From contig CM049310.1 of NCBI GenBank assembly GCA_026874595.1, positions 1,242,001 through 1,306,000 on the forward strand: a stretch of 64,000 bases of DNA, given 5' to 3'. This DNA comes from Sipunculus nudus (lineage: Eukaryota; Annelida; Sipuncula; Golfingiida; Sipunculidae). The notes beneath the pieces are model-generated. The model was given only the letters and a program-made list of their open reading frames with translations, was not told the origin of the DNA and made no database searches. Positions 63,101 through 64,000 of the stretch are shown piece after piece. The position numbers were made by a program, and so were the translations under genes. Numbering within the stretch: position 1 is the stretch's first letter; each line of letters begins with the position of its first letter.

Positions 63101-63654
63101 CAATATGCTCAATTTCAAAAACAACTATAAGCCATGTTAATTTGTTTTTGGTAATTATTTATTTATTGTGTGAATATGTTAACAACACATCAGTCGATGC
63201 TAGAGTGATTGTCATTCACCTCCGTGACAAGGCAGTTTGTTAGGCTGGTTTCTTGGCGTTCACAGGCAGACCATGGCAAAATTAATAGGCCTGTGCATAA
63301 GCTGGATTGGATTTTACACCATGCTATTTGGGAACAAATTTTCCAGCTTATACTTGAGACTTTACGGTAAGTAAATGCAGATAGCAGAAAATATAAGCAA
63401 AATCCAATAGAGTTTTTTGGATGACTGATATTTTGCACCAAAATTTGGTGATGTTAGCTCTTGCCATTTTTGAGATAGTATGGGTTAACGTACAGACGAC
63501 GGACGACACAACACCATCGCATAAGCTCACAGGTTCACTAATTATTAGTGCCACAGGTTGTTACTCACCTGACAGCTTGAACCACTCTCTCTATACTGAC
63601 AACTTCTTTACAGTAAGCAGTCATCAAGGCTTCTATGACAGCAAGATGTGAGGA
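1755..63654 (-). CDS. CAMSAP: CAMSAP/Patronin family microtubule minus-end-binding protein, partial gene (11 exons; both ends outside window)
   Basis: Join on the minus strand of 63654-63569, 43560-43425, 40245-40149, 32797-32549, 31431-31281, 24407-24337, 13035-12897, 10079-6773, 6268-6141, 4345-4041 and 1916-1755. Every junction has AG/GT borders and the phases (2,0,1,1,2,1,2,0,2,1, then 1 at the open end) chain without a stop, giving about 1610 residues. Order of parts: CAMSAP-type CH domain (residues about 1-190), conserved linker with a RQPLLPRR motif (about 190-310), S/T-rich disordered region, CC1 coiled coil (about 737-777), second coiled coil (about 978-1010), Q/M/P/Y-rich stretch (about 1083-1203), charged helix (about 1413-1500), S/P-rich tail. 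Known family role: caps and stabilises free microtubule minus ends, with the C-terminal CKK domain as tubulin binder. The CKK exons and the start codon are not in the window. Family identity is firm; which paralogue is not, and invertebrates usually have one. Confidence 0.95.
1917..4040. other. Intron; includes a short tandem duplication at about 2903-2986
   Basis: AT-rich intron. At about 2903-2986 a 42-bp segment containing TTTATTTCAGGCTATATTCT occurs twice head-to-tail. It is on the strand opposite to the gene, so its acceptor-like look is not used by CAMSAP. An open stretch at 3661-3909 on the minus strand shows no convincing splice borders or family match. Nothing else stands out. Confidence 0.6.
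4041..4345 (-). CDS. CAMSAP: CAMSAP exon, end of coiled coil and S/P linker (305 nt)
   Basis: Acceptor TGTTACAG and donor GTAACA. The first part continues the helix (QEEAEQKKADEKARREAIYQ, QYLQRKTQQ), and the second is a linker with RRQKGTKKKEARPKS and SSPSHSSQEDLYRGRSPGPA. The ARR.AI..QY..RK and RPKS pieces are recognisable CAMSAP family landmarks upstream of CKK. Confidence 0.95.
4461..4933 (+). mobile_element. Short non-autonomous repeat, family D copy
   Basis: The left end ACAAGGCCTACAGGCC contains a palindromic GGCC...GGCC and is followed by an arm GCGAACCTGTG. The right end carries a diverged version of the arm's reverse complement followed by CTAAA, after a GACGGATGACGGAC stretch. The same left end recurs at 44188 and 58819, and the same right end at 5640-5668 and 63500-63540. 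No coding capacity. The architecture is discussed in the findings. Confidence 0.65.
4934..5670 (+). mobile_element. Degraded family D repeat core with right end
   Basis: Monomers with the phrase TTTGGTGATGCTAGCTCCTG recur here, at 60300-61200 and at 63430-63470. The right end at about 5642-5668 reads GCGTAAGCTCACAGGTTTGC followed by TAATAA. No matching left end is visible, so the copy is truncated or has a diverged start. Confidence 0.55.
6141..6268 (-). CDS. CAMSAP: CAMSAP exon, charged coiled coil (128 nt)
   Basis: Acceptor CTTGGCAG and donor GTATGT. It encodes PTPDKMEEKKKKIMEMQKKR followed by REEQEKKRLQKEEKEAKKRE and KQR, an almost wholly charged helix. Joined in phase 0 to the large exon and in phase 2 to the next. 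Position and composition match the third coiled-coil region before the CKK domain in CAMSAPs. Confidence 0.95.
6269..6772. other. Intron, nothing recognised
   Basis: AT-rich intron between the charged-helix exon and the large exon, with no clear repeat or signal. Confidence 0.6.
6773..10079 (-). CDS. CAMSAP: CAMSAP large central exon (3307 nt, 1102 codons)
   Basis: The longest uninterrupted frame in the window, bounded by acceptor AATTTCAG at 10080 and donor GTGAGT after 6773. The first 420 or so residues are S/T/P-rich and probably disordered. Bases 8675-8800 encode the family CC1 coiled coil (RLEERRRQIENEKRKM, then RQRVGKEAFIHVI). Bases 7980-8075 encode a second coiled coil (LEKLNTSLSELQGEIMKLSL). 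Bases about 7400-7760 encode a Q/M/P/Y/G-rich prion-like stretch. Near 7021-7058 the conserved FFISFD..SPRK.KPKLP motif appears. The exon opens with an in-frame ATG (MAPKRV) one base after the acceptor, so a shorter protein without the CH domain could start here if an internal promoter exists. One very large central exon is usual for this family. Confidence 0.97.
10080..12896. other. Intron with a CCAAT-rich central stretch
   Basis: Mostly AT-rich. Between about 10850 and 11960 it holds more CpG and fewer repeats. At 11592-11640 there are oppositely oriented CCAAT motifs (GATTGGCTAA and AGCCAATCAG) with CCACGCCTAC just upstream. Two stretches with related GGTCCTG/CAGGACC words at 10867-10945 and 12523-12595 lie in roughly inverted arrangement and may be the ends of an old DNA transposon. 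Both the promoter and transposon readings are inferences. Confidence 0.4.
12897..13035 (-). CDS. CAMSAP: CAMSAP exon, linker (139 nt)
   Basis: Acceptor CCGTACAG and donor GTAAGAG. The peptide RRSRSLTSAEDRDLIRGSV then RAWEEGSLPGTAITTNGTSS resembles the vertebrate CAMSAP run RSNSLT..D....G..IAW. It joins the large exon with the codon AG|T, giving SQDRSMAPKRVSS across the junction. Confidence 0.93.
13036..14514. other. Intron; 48-bp tandem duplication at about 13872-13954
   Basis: A segment beginning AACTGGTCAGACCATCCATG is present twice, 48 bp apart (13872 and 13920). Otherwise unremarkable AT-rich intron. Confidence 0.6.
14514..14541. repeat. Homopolymer run, poly-C followed by poly-A
   Basis: About 14 C residues followed by about 12 A residues, immediately upstream of the 63-bp minisatellite. 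Run lengths may be assembly-sensitive. Confidence 0.9.
14577..16397. repeat. 63-bp minisatellite, about 29 copies
   Basis: The word GGCAATCAC recurs from 14583 to 16347 at 63-bp spacing, giving 29 units. A unit reads AATCTGACTAACAGAGGCAA, then TCACCAGTTTCCTCCAGGTC, then CACAGAAAATGATTTTCAAG and ACT. Because 63 is a multiple of three and the unit has no stop in one frame of each strand, long open frames appear on both strands; these are not genes. Variants (TTAC/TTCACATCC, CAGTTTC, GGCTAACGG, CACTAG) form a four-unit 252-bp higher-order repeat, clearest between about 15020 and 15530. It lies in a CAMSAP intron. Confidence 0.97.
16398..17010. other. Intron, nothing recognised
   Basis: AT-rich unique-looking sequence between two minisatellites. 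Confidence 0.6.
17011..17182. repeat. 34-bp minisatellite, 5 copies
   Basis: The word TGAAGTTAAATTTTCACTAT recurs at 17011, 17045, 17113 and 17147 with a variant (TGAATTTTAATTTTCAGTAT) at 17079, all at 34-bp spacing. Confidence 0.92.
17240..17320. repeat. (TTA)n and (TA)n microsatellite
   Basis: A TTA/ATT run followed by TA repeats, interrupted, up to about 17320. Confidence 0.9.
17308..17480. repeat. Foldback (palindromic) element between TA repeats
   Basis: The ends ATATATATGTCAAGGCC and GGGCCTTGATATATATAT are inverted repeats about 170 bp apart. Inside, TGCCTAAACCCTGATC pairs partly with CAGGGTTTAGGCCG. This suggests a small MITE inserted in TA-rich DNA. Confidence 0.55.
18150..18522. 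repeat. 43-46-bp minisatellite, 8 copies
   Basis: The unit contains ATGATCTGCTGATAAAAAGC followed by CTGAGGTAAAAGACAAGAGA. Eight occurrences between 18167 and 18500, with unit length alternating between about 43 and 46 bp. It produces overlapping open frames on the minus strand that are not genes. Confidence 0.93.
18523..19298. other. Intron, nothing recognised
   Basis: Unique-looking sequence between minisatellites; no exon or element end seen. Confidence 0.6.
19299..19650 (+). repeat. 47-bp minisatellite, left arm of an inverted pair (8 units)
   Basis: The unit starts GCCATCATCATGACAGACCC and continues TGGATTACATAGATACAGGT, GTCAACA. Eight units at 47-bp spacing, one slightly shortened. 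It is the inverted partner of the array at 19758-20105. Confidence 0.95.
19758..20105 (-). repeat. 47-bp minisatellite, right arm of an inverted pair (8 units)
   Basis: The reverse complement of the left-arm unit (TGTCATGATGATGGCTGTTG then ACACCTGTATATATGTTATC) repeats eight times at 47-bp spacing from 19761. About 110 bp of unrelated spacer separates the arms. Confidence 0.95.
20213..21668 (-). mobile_element. Helitron-like non-autonomous element with tandem core
   Basis: Read on the minus strand, the element ends in a hairpin (ATAC..GTAGT / ACTAC.GTAT) followed by CTAG and a host T; the other end is GCGGATAC..GTATCCGC hairpin DNA beginning TTGTATCC after a host A. The interior has four to six diverged monomers carrying GGTGGCGCCACC and the phrase CAAACGGTTCCCGAGATATG. 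A GCGGCGGCG run and a GAGGAAAGGTCAGAGGTCAA stretch lie near the start (minus-strand sense). No protein-coding frame. The A|T insertion context, CTAG end and hairpin are Helitron-type marks; classification is inferred. Confidence 0.65.
21669..22908. other. Intron with a short direct repeat
   Basis: AACCCAAAACCAGTGGGCTA (22647) recurs as AACCCAAATCCAGTGGGCTA (22712). No exon or element end recognised in the rest. Confidence 0.5.
22909..23613 (-). mobile_element. Tandem tRNA-like SINE units (2.6 copies, 275-bp period)
   Basis: On the minus strand each unit contains an A-box-like TAGCGAAGCGG and an exact B-box GGTTCGAATCC 43 nt apart, the usual spacing of an RNA polymerase III type 2 promoter. 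B-boxes are at 22952, 23227 and 23502, exactly 275 bp apart. Copies are bordered by TGTTACG and CGTAACA, and the third copy stops at CGTAACA (23613) without the linker seen after the first two. It does not fold as a clean functional tRNA, so I read it as a tRNA-derived SINE, tandemly amplified with its linker. Confidence 0.75.
23614..24336. other. Intron, nothing recognised
   Basis: AT-rich sequence without clear repeats, upstream of the micro-exon. Confidence 0.6.
24337..24407 (-). CDS. CAMSAP: CAMSAP micro-exon, RQPLLPRR motif (71 nt)
   Basis: This short exon was needed to reconcile phases: the exon at 31281 ends in phase 2, while the exon at 13035 needs phase 1. Here a strong acceptor (TTTTATCTTTTAG) and a strong donor (GTGAGT) frame 71 bases that start in phase 2 and end in phase 1. 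They encode VNVPPVRQPLLPRRLHNRHS then LVS. Vertebrate CAMSAPs carry a similar RQPLLPK motif followed by an RSNSLT-like stretch, matching RSRSLT at the start of the next exon here. Splice signals, phase and homology all agree. Confidence 0.9.
24408..25142. other. Intron, nothing recognised
   Basis: AT-rich intron up to the first head of the family C repeats. Confidence 0.6.
25143..26345 (+). mobile_element. Family C repeat, head module (truncated copy 1)
   Basis: Begins ACAAGGGACCTATGGGTCAC followed by the arm GCTCAGCTG. The 1.2-kb head module ends in AAAGTCTGACAGGGTCTCAT. The same module occurs at 40579-41795, 48450-52890 (split) and 55214-56467. A second head starts directly after it. Confidence 0.8.
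26346..27020 (+). mobile_element. Family C repeat, head module (truncated copy 2)
   Basis: A second head (ACAAGGGACCTATGGGTCAC, arm GCTCAGCTG) with the first 670 bp of the module, highly similar to copy 1. It is cut at TTATATTTAAAAA, where a third head begins. This tandem of heads suggests repeated insertion or replication slippage. Confidence 0.8.
27021..29892 (+). mobile_element. Family C repeat, third head with different core, first right end
   Basis: The head ACAAGGGACCCATGGGTCAC begins at 27021. A 446-bp direct duplication fills 27351-28243 (CAAGCTTTCAATTTGACAGA at 27351 and 27797). Monomers of the GGCAAAATTTAAGGTAC type follow, then a (GACGGACA)-like tract at about 29772-29845 and the right end TATAGCTCAGATGACTTATA, GTCAGCTGAGCTAAAA at 29892. 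Confidence 0.7.
29893..31273 (+). mobile_element. Family C repeat, further monomers and second right end
   Basis: Two more monomers (about 650-700 bp each) begin AACATTAATAAAAGCTACAA and end with a GACGGACGGACGACGGACAA tract and the right end GTCAGCTGAGCTAAAA. The end lies at about 31273, eight bases inside the intron from the donor of the exon at 31281. Confidence 0.75.
31281..31431 (-). CDS. CAMSAP: CAMSAP exon, post-CH linker (151 nt)
   Basis: Acceptor TTTTTTTCAG and donor GTAAGT. It encodes a basic, serine-rich linker including KPQAVPISNVTKKSFHYAT and SHPDLHSLASSPG; the AVP.SN.TK.SF motif is typical of the segment after the CH domain in this family. The exon starts in phase 1 and ends in phase 2. 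The donor is followed after 8 intronic bases by the terminus of a transposable element (see findings). Confidence 0.93.
31432..32548. other. Intron, nothing recognised
   Basis: Unique-looking intron between two CH/linker exons; no repeats of the families seen elsewhere. Confidence 0.6.
32549..32797 (-). CDS. CAMSAP: CAMSAP exon, C-terminal half of CH domain (249 nt)
   Basis: Acceptor TTATTTACAG and donor GTAAGA; phase 1 at both borders. The peptide contains the family signature VGIADSLYNLQEVIRFCRSW, then LHLTLDDLFYTNENLKANL and FVSELFYNFE. In vertebrate CAMSAPs the equivalent is the ADSLYN.....F...L......LTLED..Y....L..N...F.AELF.WFE block. The exon is symmetrical, so skipping it would keep the frame but delete half of the domain. 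Confidence 0.97.
32798..33475. other. Intron with a long poly-G run at 33149-33170
   Basis: AT-rich intron. A run of roughly 22 or more G residues preceded by T residues at 33139-33170 is the longest G tract in the window; its length may be unreliable. Confidence 0.8.
33476..37507 (+). mobile_element. Family C termini around a 165/335-bp tandem core (core type B)
   Basis: Left end ACAAGTGACCCAGGGGTCAT with arm CTCAGCTGA, right end TATAGCTCAGATGACTTTCA, GTCAGCTGAGCTAAAA. The core is a tandem array: about 165-bp units in the first kilobase, then about 335-bp units containing GGTGGCGCCACC, CTCATGATCAATA, a G-run, CCCATAGCTCGAAGGATATG and TCTAGGTCCAGT. Internal right ends at about 34674 and 35192 indicate internal deletion or nested copies. 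A (GACAGACG)n tract precedes the final end. No real coding. Confidence 0.8.
37782..40112 (-). mobile_element. Helitron-like element, second copy of the 20.2-kb family
   Basis: The left end CTAGAATACAGGTAGTCGAC and right end (GTATCTGC..GCGGATAAAA) match the element at 20213-21668, with host A on the left and T on the right. About 1.2 kb in the middle (38060-39270) does not resemble the family and may be a further insertion. The right end is about 36 bp from the donor of the exon at 40149. Confidence 0.55.
40149..40245 (-). CDS. CAMSAP: CAMSAP exon, CH domain core (97 nt)
   Basis: Acceptor TTTTACAG and donor GTAGGA frame 32 codons plus one base. The peptide PPLVEDLLKDLNDGRSLGVL followed by VYFYCPEAFSLQ matches the CH-domain segment with the (E/D)DL..D..DG..L..L..FYCP pattern. 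A Helitron-like repeat ends at about 40112, only some 36 bases into the downstream intron. Confidence 0.95.
40579..43202 (+). mobile_element. Family C repeat, near full-length copy (2.6 kb)
   Basis: A complete example. Head ACAAGGGACCTATGGGTCAC with arm GCTCAGCTG, 1.2-kb head module, two monomers (each with GTGCCATGGTCA or GTGCCATTGTCA and GGCAAAATTTAAGGTAC), a GACGGACGG tract at 43099-43150, then ACTATAGCTCAGATGACTTA and GTCAGCTGAGCTAA. No transposase or replication protein is encoded, so it is non-autonomous. Confidence 0.85.
43203..43424. repeat. Intron end with poly-G run
   Basis: Short intron remainder with a G run broken by AT at about 43257-43282, adjacent to the CH-domain exon. Confidence 0.7.
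43425..43560 (-). CDS. CAMSAP: CAMSAP exon, CH domain (136 nt)
   Basis: The acceptor TGTTACAG ends at 43561. Residues FASFHASSELPYDTEDAL and MFWLNKV match the CAMSAP CH-domain signature (LPYD.EDA...W.NKV). I place the donor at CACAG|GTTCAG (exon end 43425) because it gives phase 0, as the next exon needs. The open frame runs on another 110 bases past this donor, so a longer exon or intron retention is possible; the weak donor (GTTCAG) makes this the least certain border in the model. Confidence 0.88.
43561..44187. other. Start of the 20-kb intron, nothing recognised
   Basis: AT-rich sequence preceding the first repeat of this intron. Confidence 0.6.
44188..44783 (+). mobile_element. Family D repeat, left-end copy
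   Basis: Left end ACAAGGCCTACAGGCCTAAT with the arm GCAAACCTGTGC. Monomers contain GTCTTGTATATGACAAACCT and GGTGGCGCCACC. No right end is visible; it runs into a family C head. Confidence 0.6.
44784..46184 (+). mobile_element. Two partial family C heads
   Basis: Heads ACAACGAGGGACCCATGGAT (arm GCTCAGCTGA, 44784) and ACAAGGGACCCATGGGTCAC (arm GCTAAGCTGA, 45478). The first continues into the AAGCTATGAGGAAAGGGGTC region also seen at 27690 and 28150. The second resembles 58534. Neither has a clear right end here. Confidence 0.6.
46185..46577. mobile_element. Foldback MITE with CGAGTACTCGAGT palindromes, hAT-like ends
   Basis: Left end GGGCTGAAAGGAGTACTCGA and right end (reverse complement) AGGGCTGAAACGGGTAC are inverted repeats about 390 bp apart. 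Nested CGAGTACTCGAGT palindromes occur near both ends. Terminal GGGCTG(A/C)AAC with internal palindromes is typical of hAT-type MITEs. No clean 8-bp target duplication could be confirmed. Confidence 0.6.
46578..47687 (+). mobile_element. Degraded repeat with distinct hairpin right end
   Basis: It has GTGACCTTGAAAATCCATCA phrases, a TGACCTTTGACCT word at 47459, a GACGGACGG-like tract at 47580-47642, and a terminal hairpin GGGCACCCGCTTTTCAAGCG then GGGCCCTAATAA. The hairpin and the closing CTAATAA resemble the right ends of families C and D in plan but not in sequence. The left end was not located. Confidence 0.5.
47688..48449. other. Intron, nothing recognised except similarity to 58740-58810
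   Basis: The stretch ACCATTTAGTGATGCACCAA (47702) recurs at 58747, so parts are repetitive. No ends identified. Confidence 0.5.
49480..51860. repeat. 289-bp tandem array with nuclear-receptor-like half-sites, about 8 units
   Basis: The phrase TTCACCTTTGACCTTGTGAC recurs at 49685, 49973, 50262, 50551, 50839, 51128 and 51416 (288-289 bp apart). Each unit also has TGTGACCTTGACCTTTGACC plus TCATGACCCC. The reverse complement contains AGGTCAAAGGTCA (a perfect DR1) overlapping TCAAGGTCA. Open frames of 60-70 codons repeat with the unit and are not genes. Confidence 0.95.
52463..52488. repeat. (CGG)n microsatellite
   Basis: About eight GCG/CGG triplets near the element's right end; the related elements at 21610 and 40057 have shorter versions in the same place. 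Confidence 0.9.
54209..55213 (+). mobile_element. Family C monomers, end fragments
   Basis: Two partial monomers (GCAGCTTTTATTTTCAAATT at 54232 and 54916) that follow the right end of the split copy and run into the next head at 55214. They contain ACTGAATGACCTACAGTGAC also found at 48382. Confidence 0.65.
55214..57966 (+). mobile_element. Family C repeat, near full-length copy with intact target site
   Basis: Head ACAAGGGACCCATGGGTCAC with arm GCTCAGCTG, right end GTCAGCTGAGCTAAAA at 57966. At about 56106-56112 it preserves the site that is interrupted at 49340/52534. It is about 2.75 kb long. Confidence 0.85.
57967..58238 (+). mobile_element. Family C right-end fragment
   Basis: The last 270 bp of a copy: CAGATGAGTGGTTTTAATAT through a GACGGACGGACAGACGG tract to GTCAGCTGAGCTAAAA. 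It directly follows a complete right end, giving tandem ends. Confidence 0.75.
58239..58533. other. Intron, nothing recognised
   Basis: AT-rich spacer. Confidence 0.6.
58534..59350 (+). mobile_element. Family C head followed by a family D left end
   Basis: Head ACAAGGGACCCATGGGTCAC (arm GCTCAGCTGA) at 58534, then a family D left end (CATGGCCGACAGGCCTAAT, arm GCGAACCTGTGC) at about 58819. Monomers with GGCACCACCAGTCTTGTATA recur at 59008 and 59125. Confidence 0.6.
59350..59960. repeat. Local repeats: three CTGATACAG units and a 22-bp x 4 repeat
   Basis: CTGATACAGTTGGCAGTCTG or close variants recur three times between 59478 and 59645, each followed by a TATAAA-containing stretch. At 59752-59838 CCCATGAGGTGATCACATG recurs four times at 22-bp spacing. 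No function recognised. Confidence 0.75.
59961..62394. mobile_element. Degraded family D-like monomers, then unique intron
   Basis: Between about 60300 and 61200 the phrases TTGGCAATGCTAGCTCCTG, GTAACTCGGCCAAAAT and GGTGGCGCCAC match the 4.9-5.7 kb repeats. From 61200 to 62394 no repeat is evident. An open frame of 120 codons at 61815-62177 (+) shows no recognisable domain, splice context or neighbour, and is not called a gene. Confidence 0.5.
62395..62960. other. AAGCC-rich low-complexity stretch and GC-richer block
   Basis: 62395-62640 is rich in CAAGCC/AAGACA words. 62640-62890 is GC- and TG-rich (GGTGGGAGCTGTTGTGTCTG, CGGTAGCGGCCCTTGCAACC), unlike the rest of the intron. It could be an unrecognised SINE or a small processed insert. 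No coding frame convinces. Confidence 0.4.
62961..63568. mobile_element. Intron with family D right end at about 63430-63543
   Basis: TTTGGTGATGTTAGCTCTTG and then GACGACGGACGACA and GCATAAGCTCACAGGTTCAC with TAATTATT form a family D right end that stops about 25 bp from the donor of the CH-region exon at 63569. Confidence 0.6.
63569..63654 (-). CDS. CAMSAP: CAMSAP exon, start of CH-domain region (86 nt)
   Basis: Acceptor TTTCAG precedes base 63654 and donor GTGAGT follows 63569. It encodes 28 codons plus two bases, including HLAVIEALMTAYCKEVVSIE and RVVQAV. This closely resembles the vertebrate CAMSAP stretch just before the calponin-homology fold. It ends in phase 2 and joins the exon at 43560, across a 20-kb intron, to read VRQFASFHASSELPYD, the conserved CAMSAP sequence. 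It is outside any long open frame because it is short. The exons encoding the true N-terminus lie to the right of the window. Confidence 0.93.
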
Positions 63655-64000
63655 CTGAAATACATGAAACATCCTATAGCATCATTTGACTTAACACATA
63701 TAAACATCAACTGCACATGGGATAATACCTGTAAAAAATTTGAATGAAAATTGCTGCTCACACAGGATCCAAGCCAAAATACAGTCAAATCTTCTTAATT
63801 TGCCATGTTAAATTCACCCACCACCAAATGATCTTGAAGAAACAATTTCTGTCTGGTCTTGGCATTGCTGCATATAATGACAGATATTTTTAAAGACATT
63901 TGTAAGAATGAGAATATTTCTGACATATTATACTCTGTTACATTTTCATTTATTCTCCTGAAAAATGTTACGCTATTTATCCTACACTTACTTAATATTT
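63655..64000. other. Intron, nothing recognised
   Basis: AT-rich sequence upstream of the first visible CAMSAP exon; the N-terminal exons are beyond the edge. Confidence 0.6.

Overview
The window is animal nuclear DNA: AT-rich, crowded with interspersed and tandem repeats, and holding most of one intron-rich gene on the minus strand. That gene is a CAMSAP/Patronin family member (calmodulin-regulated spectrin-associated protein, a microtubule minus-end binder). The lineage looks like a lophotrochozoan, most likely a bivalve mollusc. This rests on intron size, the many short-headed repeat families with tandem-repeat cores, and tRNA-like SINE units; it is an inference, not proof.

Gene layout (transcription runs from high to low coordinates). 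Eleven coding exons can be joined by GT/AG splice sites with matching reading phases at every junction: 63654-63569, 43560-43425, 40245-40149, 32797-32549, 31431-31281, 24407-24337, 13035-12897, 10079-6773, 6268-6141, 4345-4041 and 1916-1755. Together they give about 1610 residues. In order they carry the CAMSAP-type calponin-homology (CH) domain (exons 1-4 of the window), a conserved linker (exons 5-7, including a 71-nt exon), a 3.3-kb exon with two coiled coils and a Q/M/P/Y-rich stretch, a charged helical region, and an S/P-rich linker. The start codon lies beyond the right edge. The C-terminal CKK microtubule-binding domain must lie beyond the left edge, because it is not seen in bases 1-1754.

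Almost everything else is intronic repeat. 1-6.8 kb: introns with a short repeat family at 4.46-5.67 kb. 10.1-12.9 kb: intron with a CCAAT-rich stretch. 13-24.3 kb: a 63-bp minisatellite (14.58-16.39 kb), 34-bp and 46-bp minisatellites, a head-to-head pair of 8 x 47-bp arrays (19.3-20.1 kb), a Helitron-like element (20.2-21.7 kb) and tandem tRNA-like SINE units (22.9-23.6 kb). 25-31.3 kb: nested copies of a 2.6-kb family whose last copy ends 8 nt inside an intron, next to a splice donor. 33.5-37.5 kb: the same termini around a different core. 37.8-40.1 kb: a second Helitron-like element. 40.6-43.2, 48.4-54.2 and 55.2-58.0 kb: near full-length copies of the 2.6-kb family. The middle one is split by a 3193-bp Helitron-like insertion holding a 289-bp tandem array rich in nuclear-receptor-type motifs. 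58.5-63.5 kb: degraded repeats.

No RNA gene of confident function, no CRISPR, no viral gene and no second protein-coding gene could be supported. Most other open frames are repeat-derived. The most unusual features are the shared architecture of the repeat families, the precise nested insertion with its empty-site paralogue, the DR1-like motif array, and the inverted minisatellite pair.
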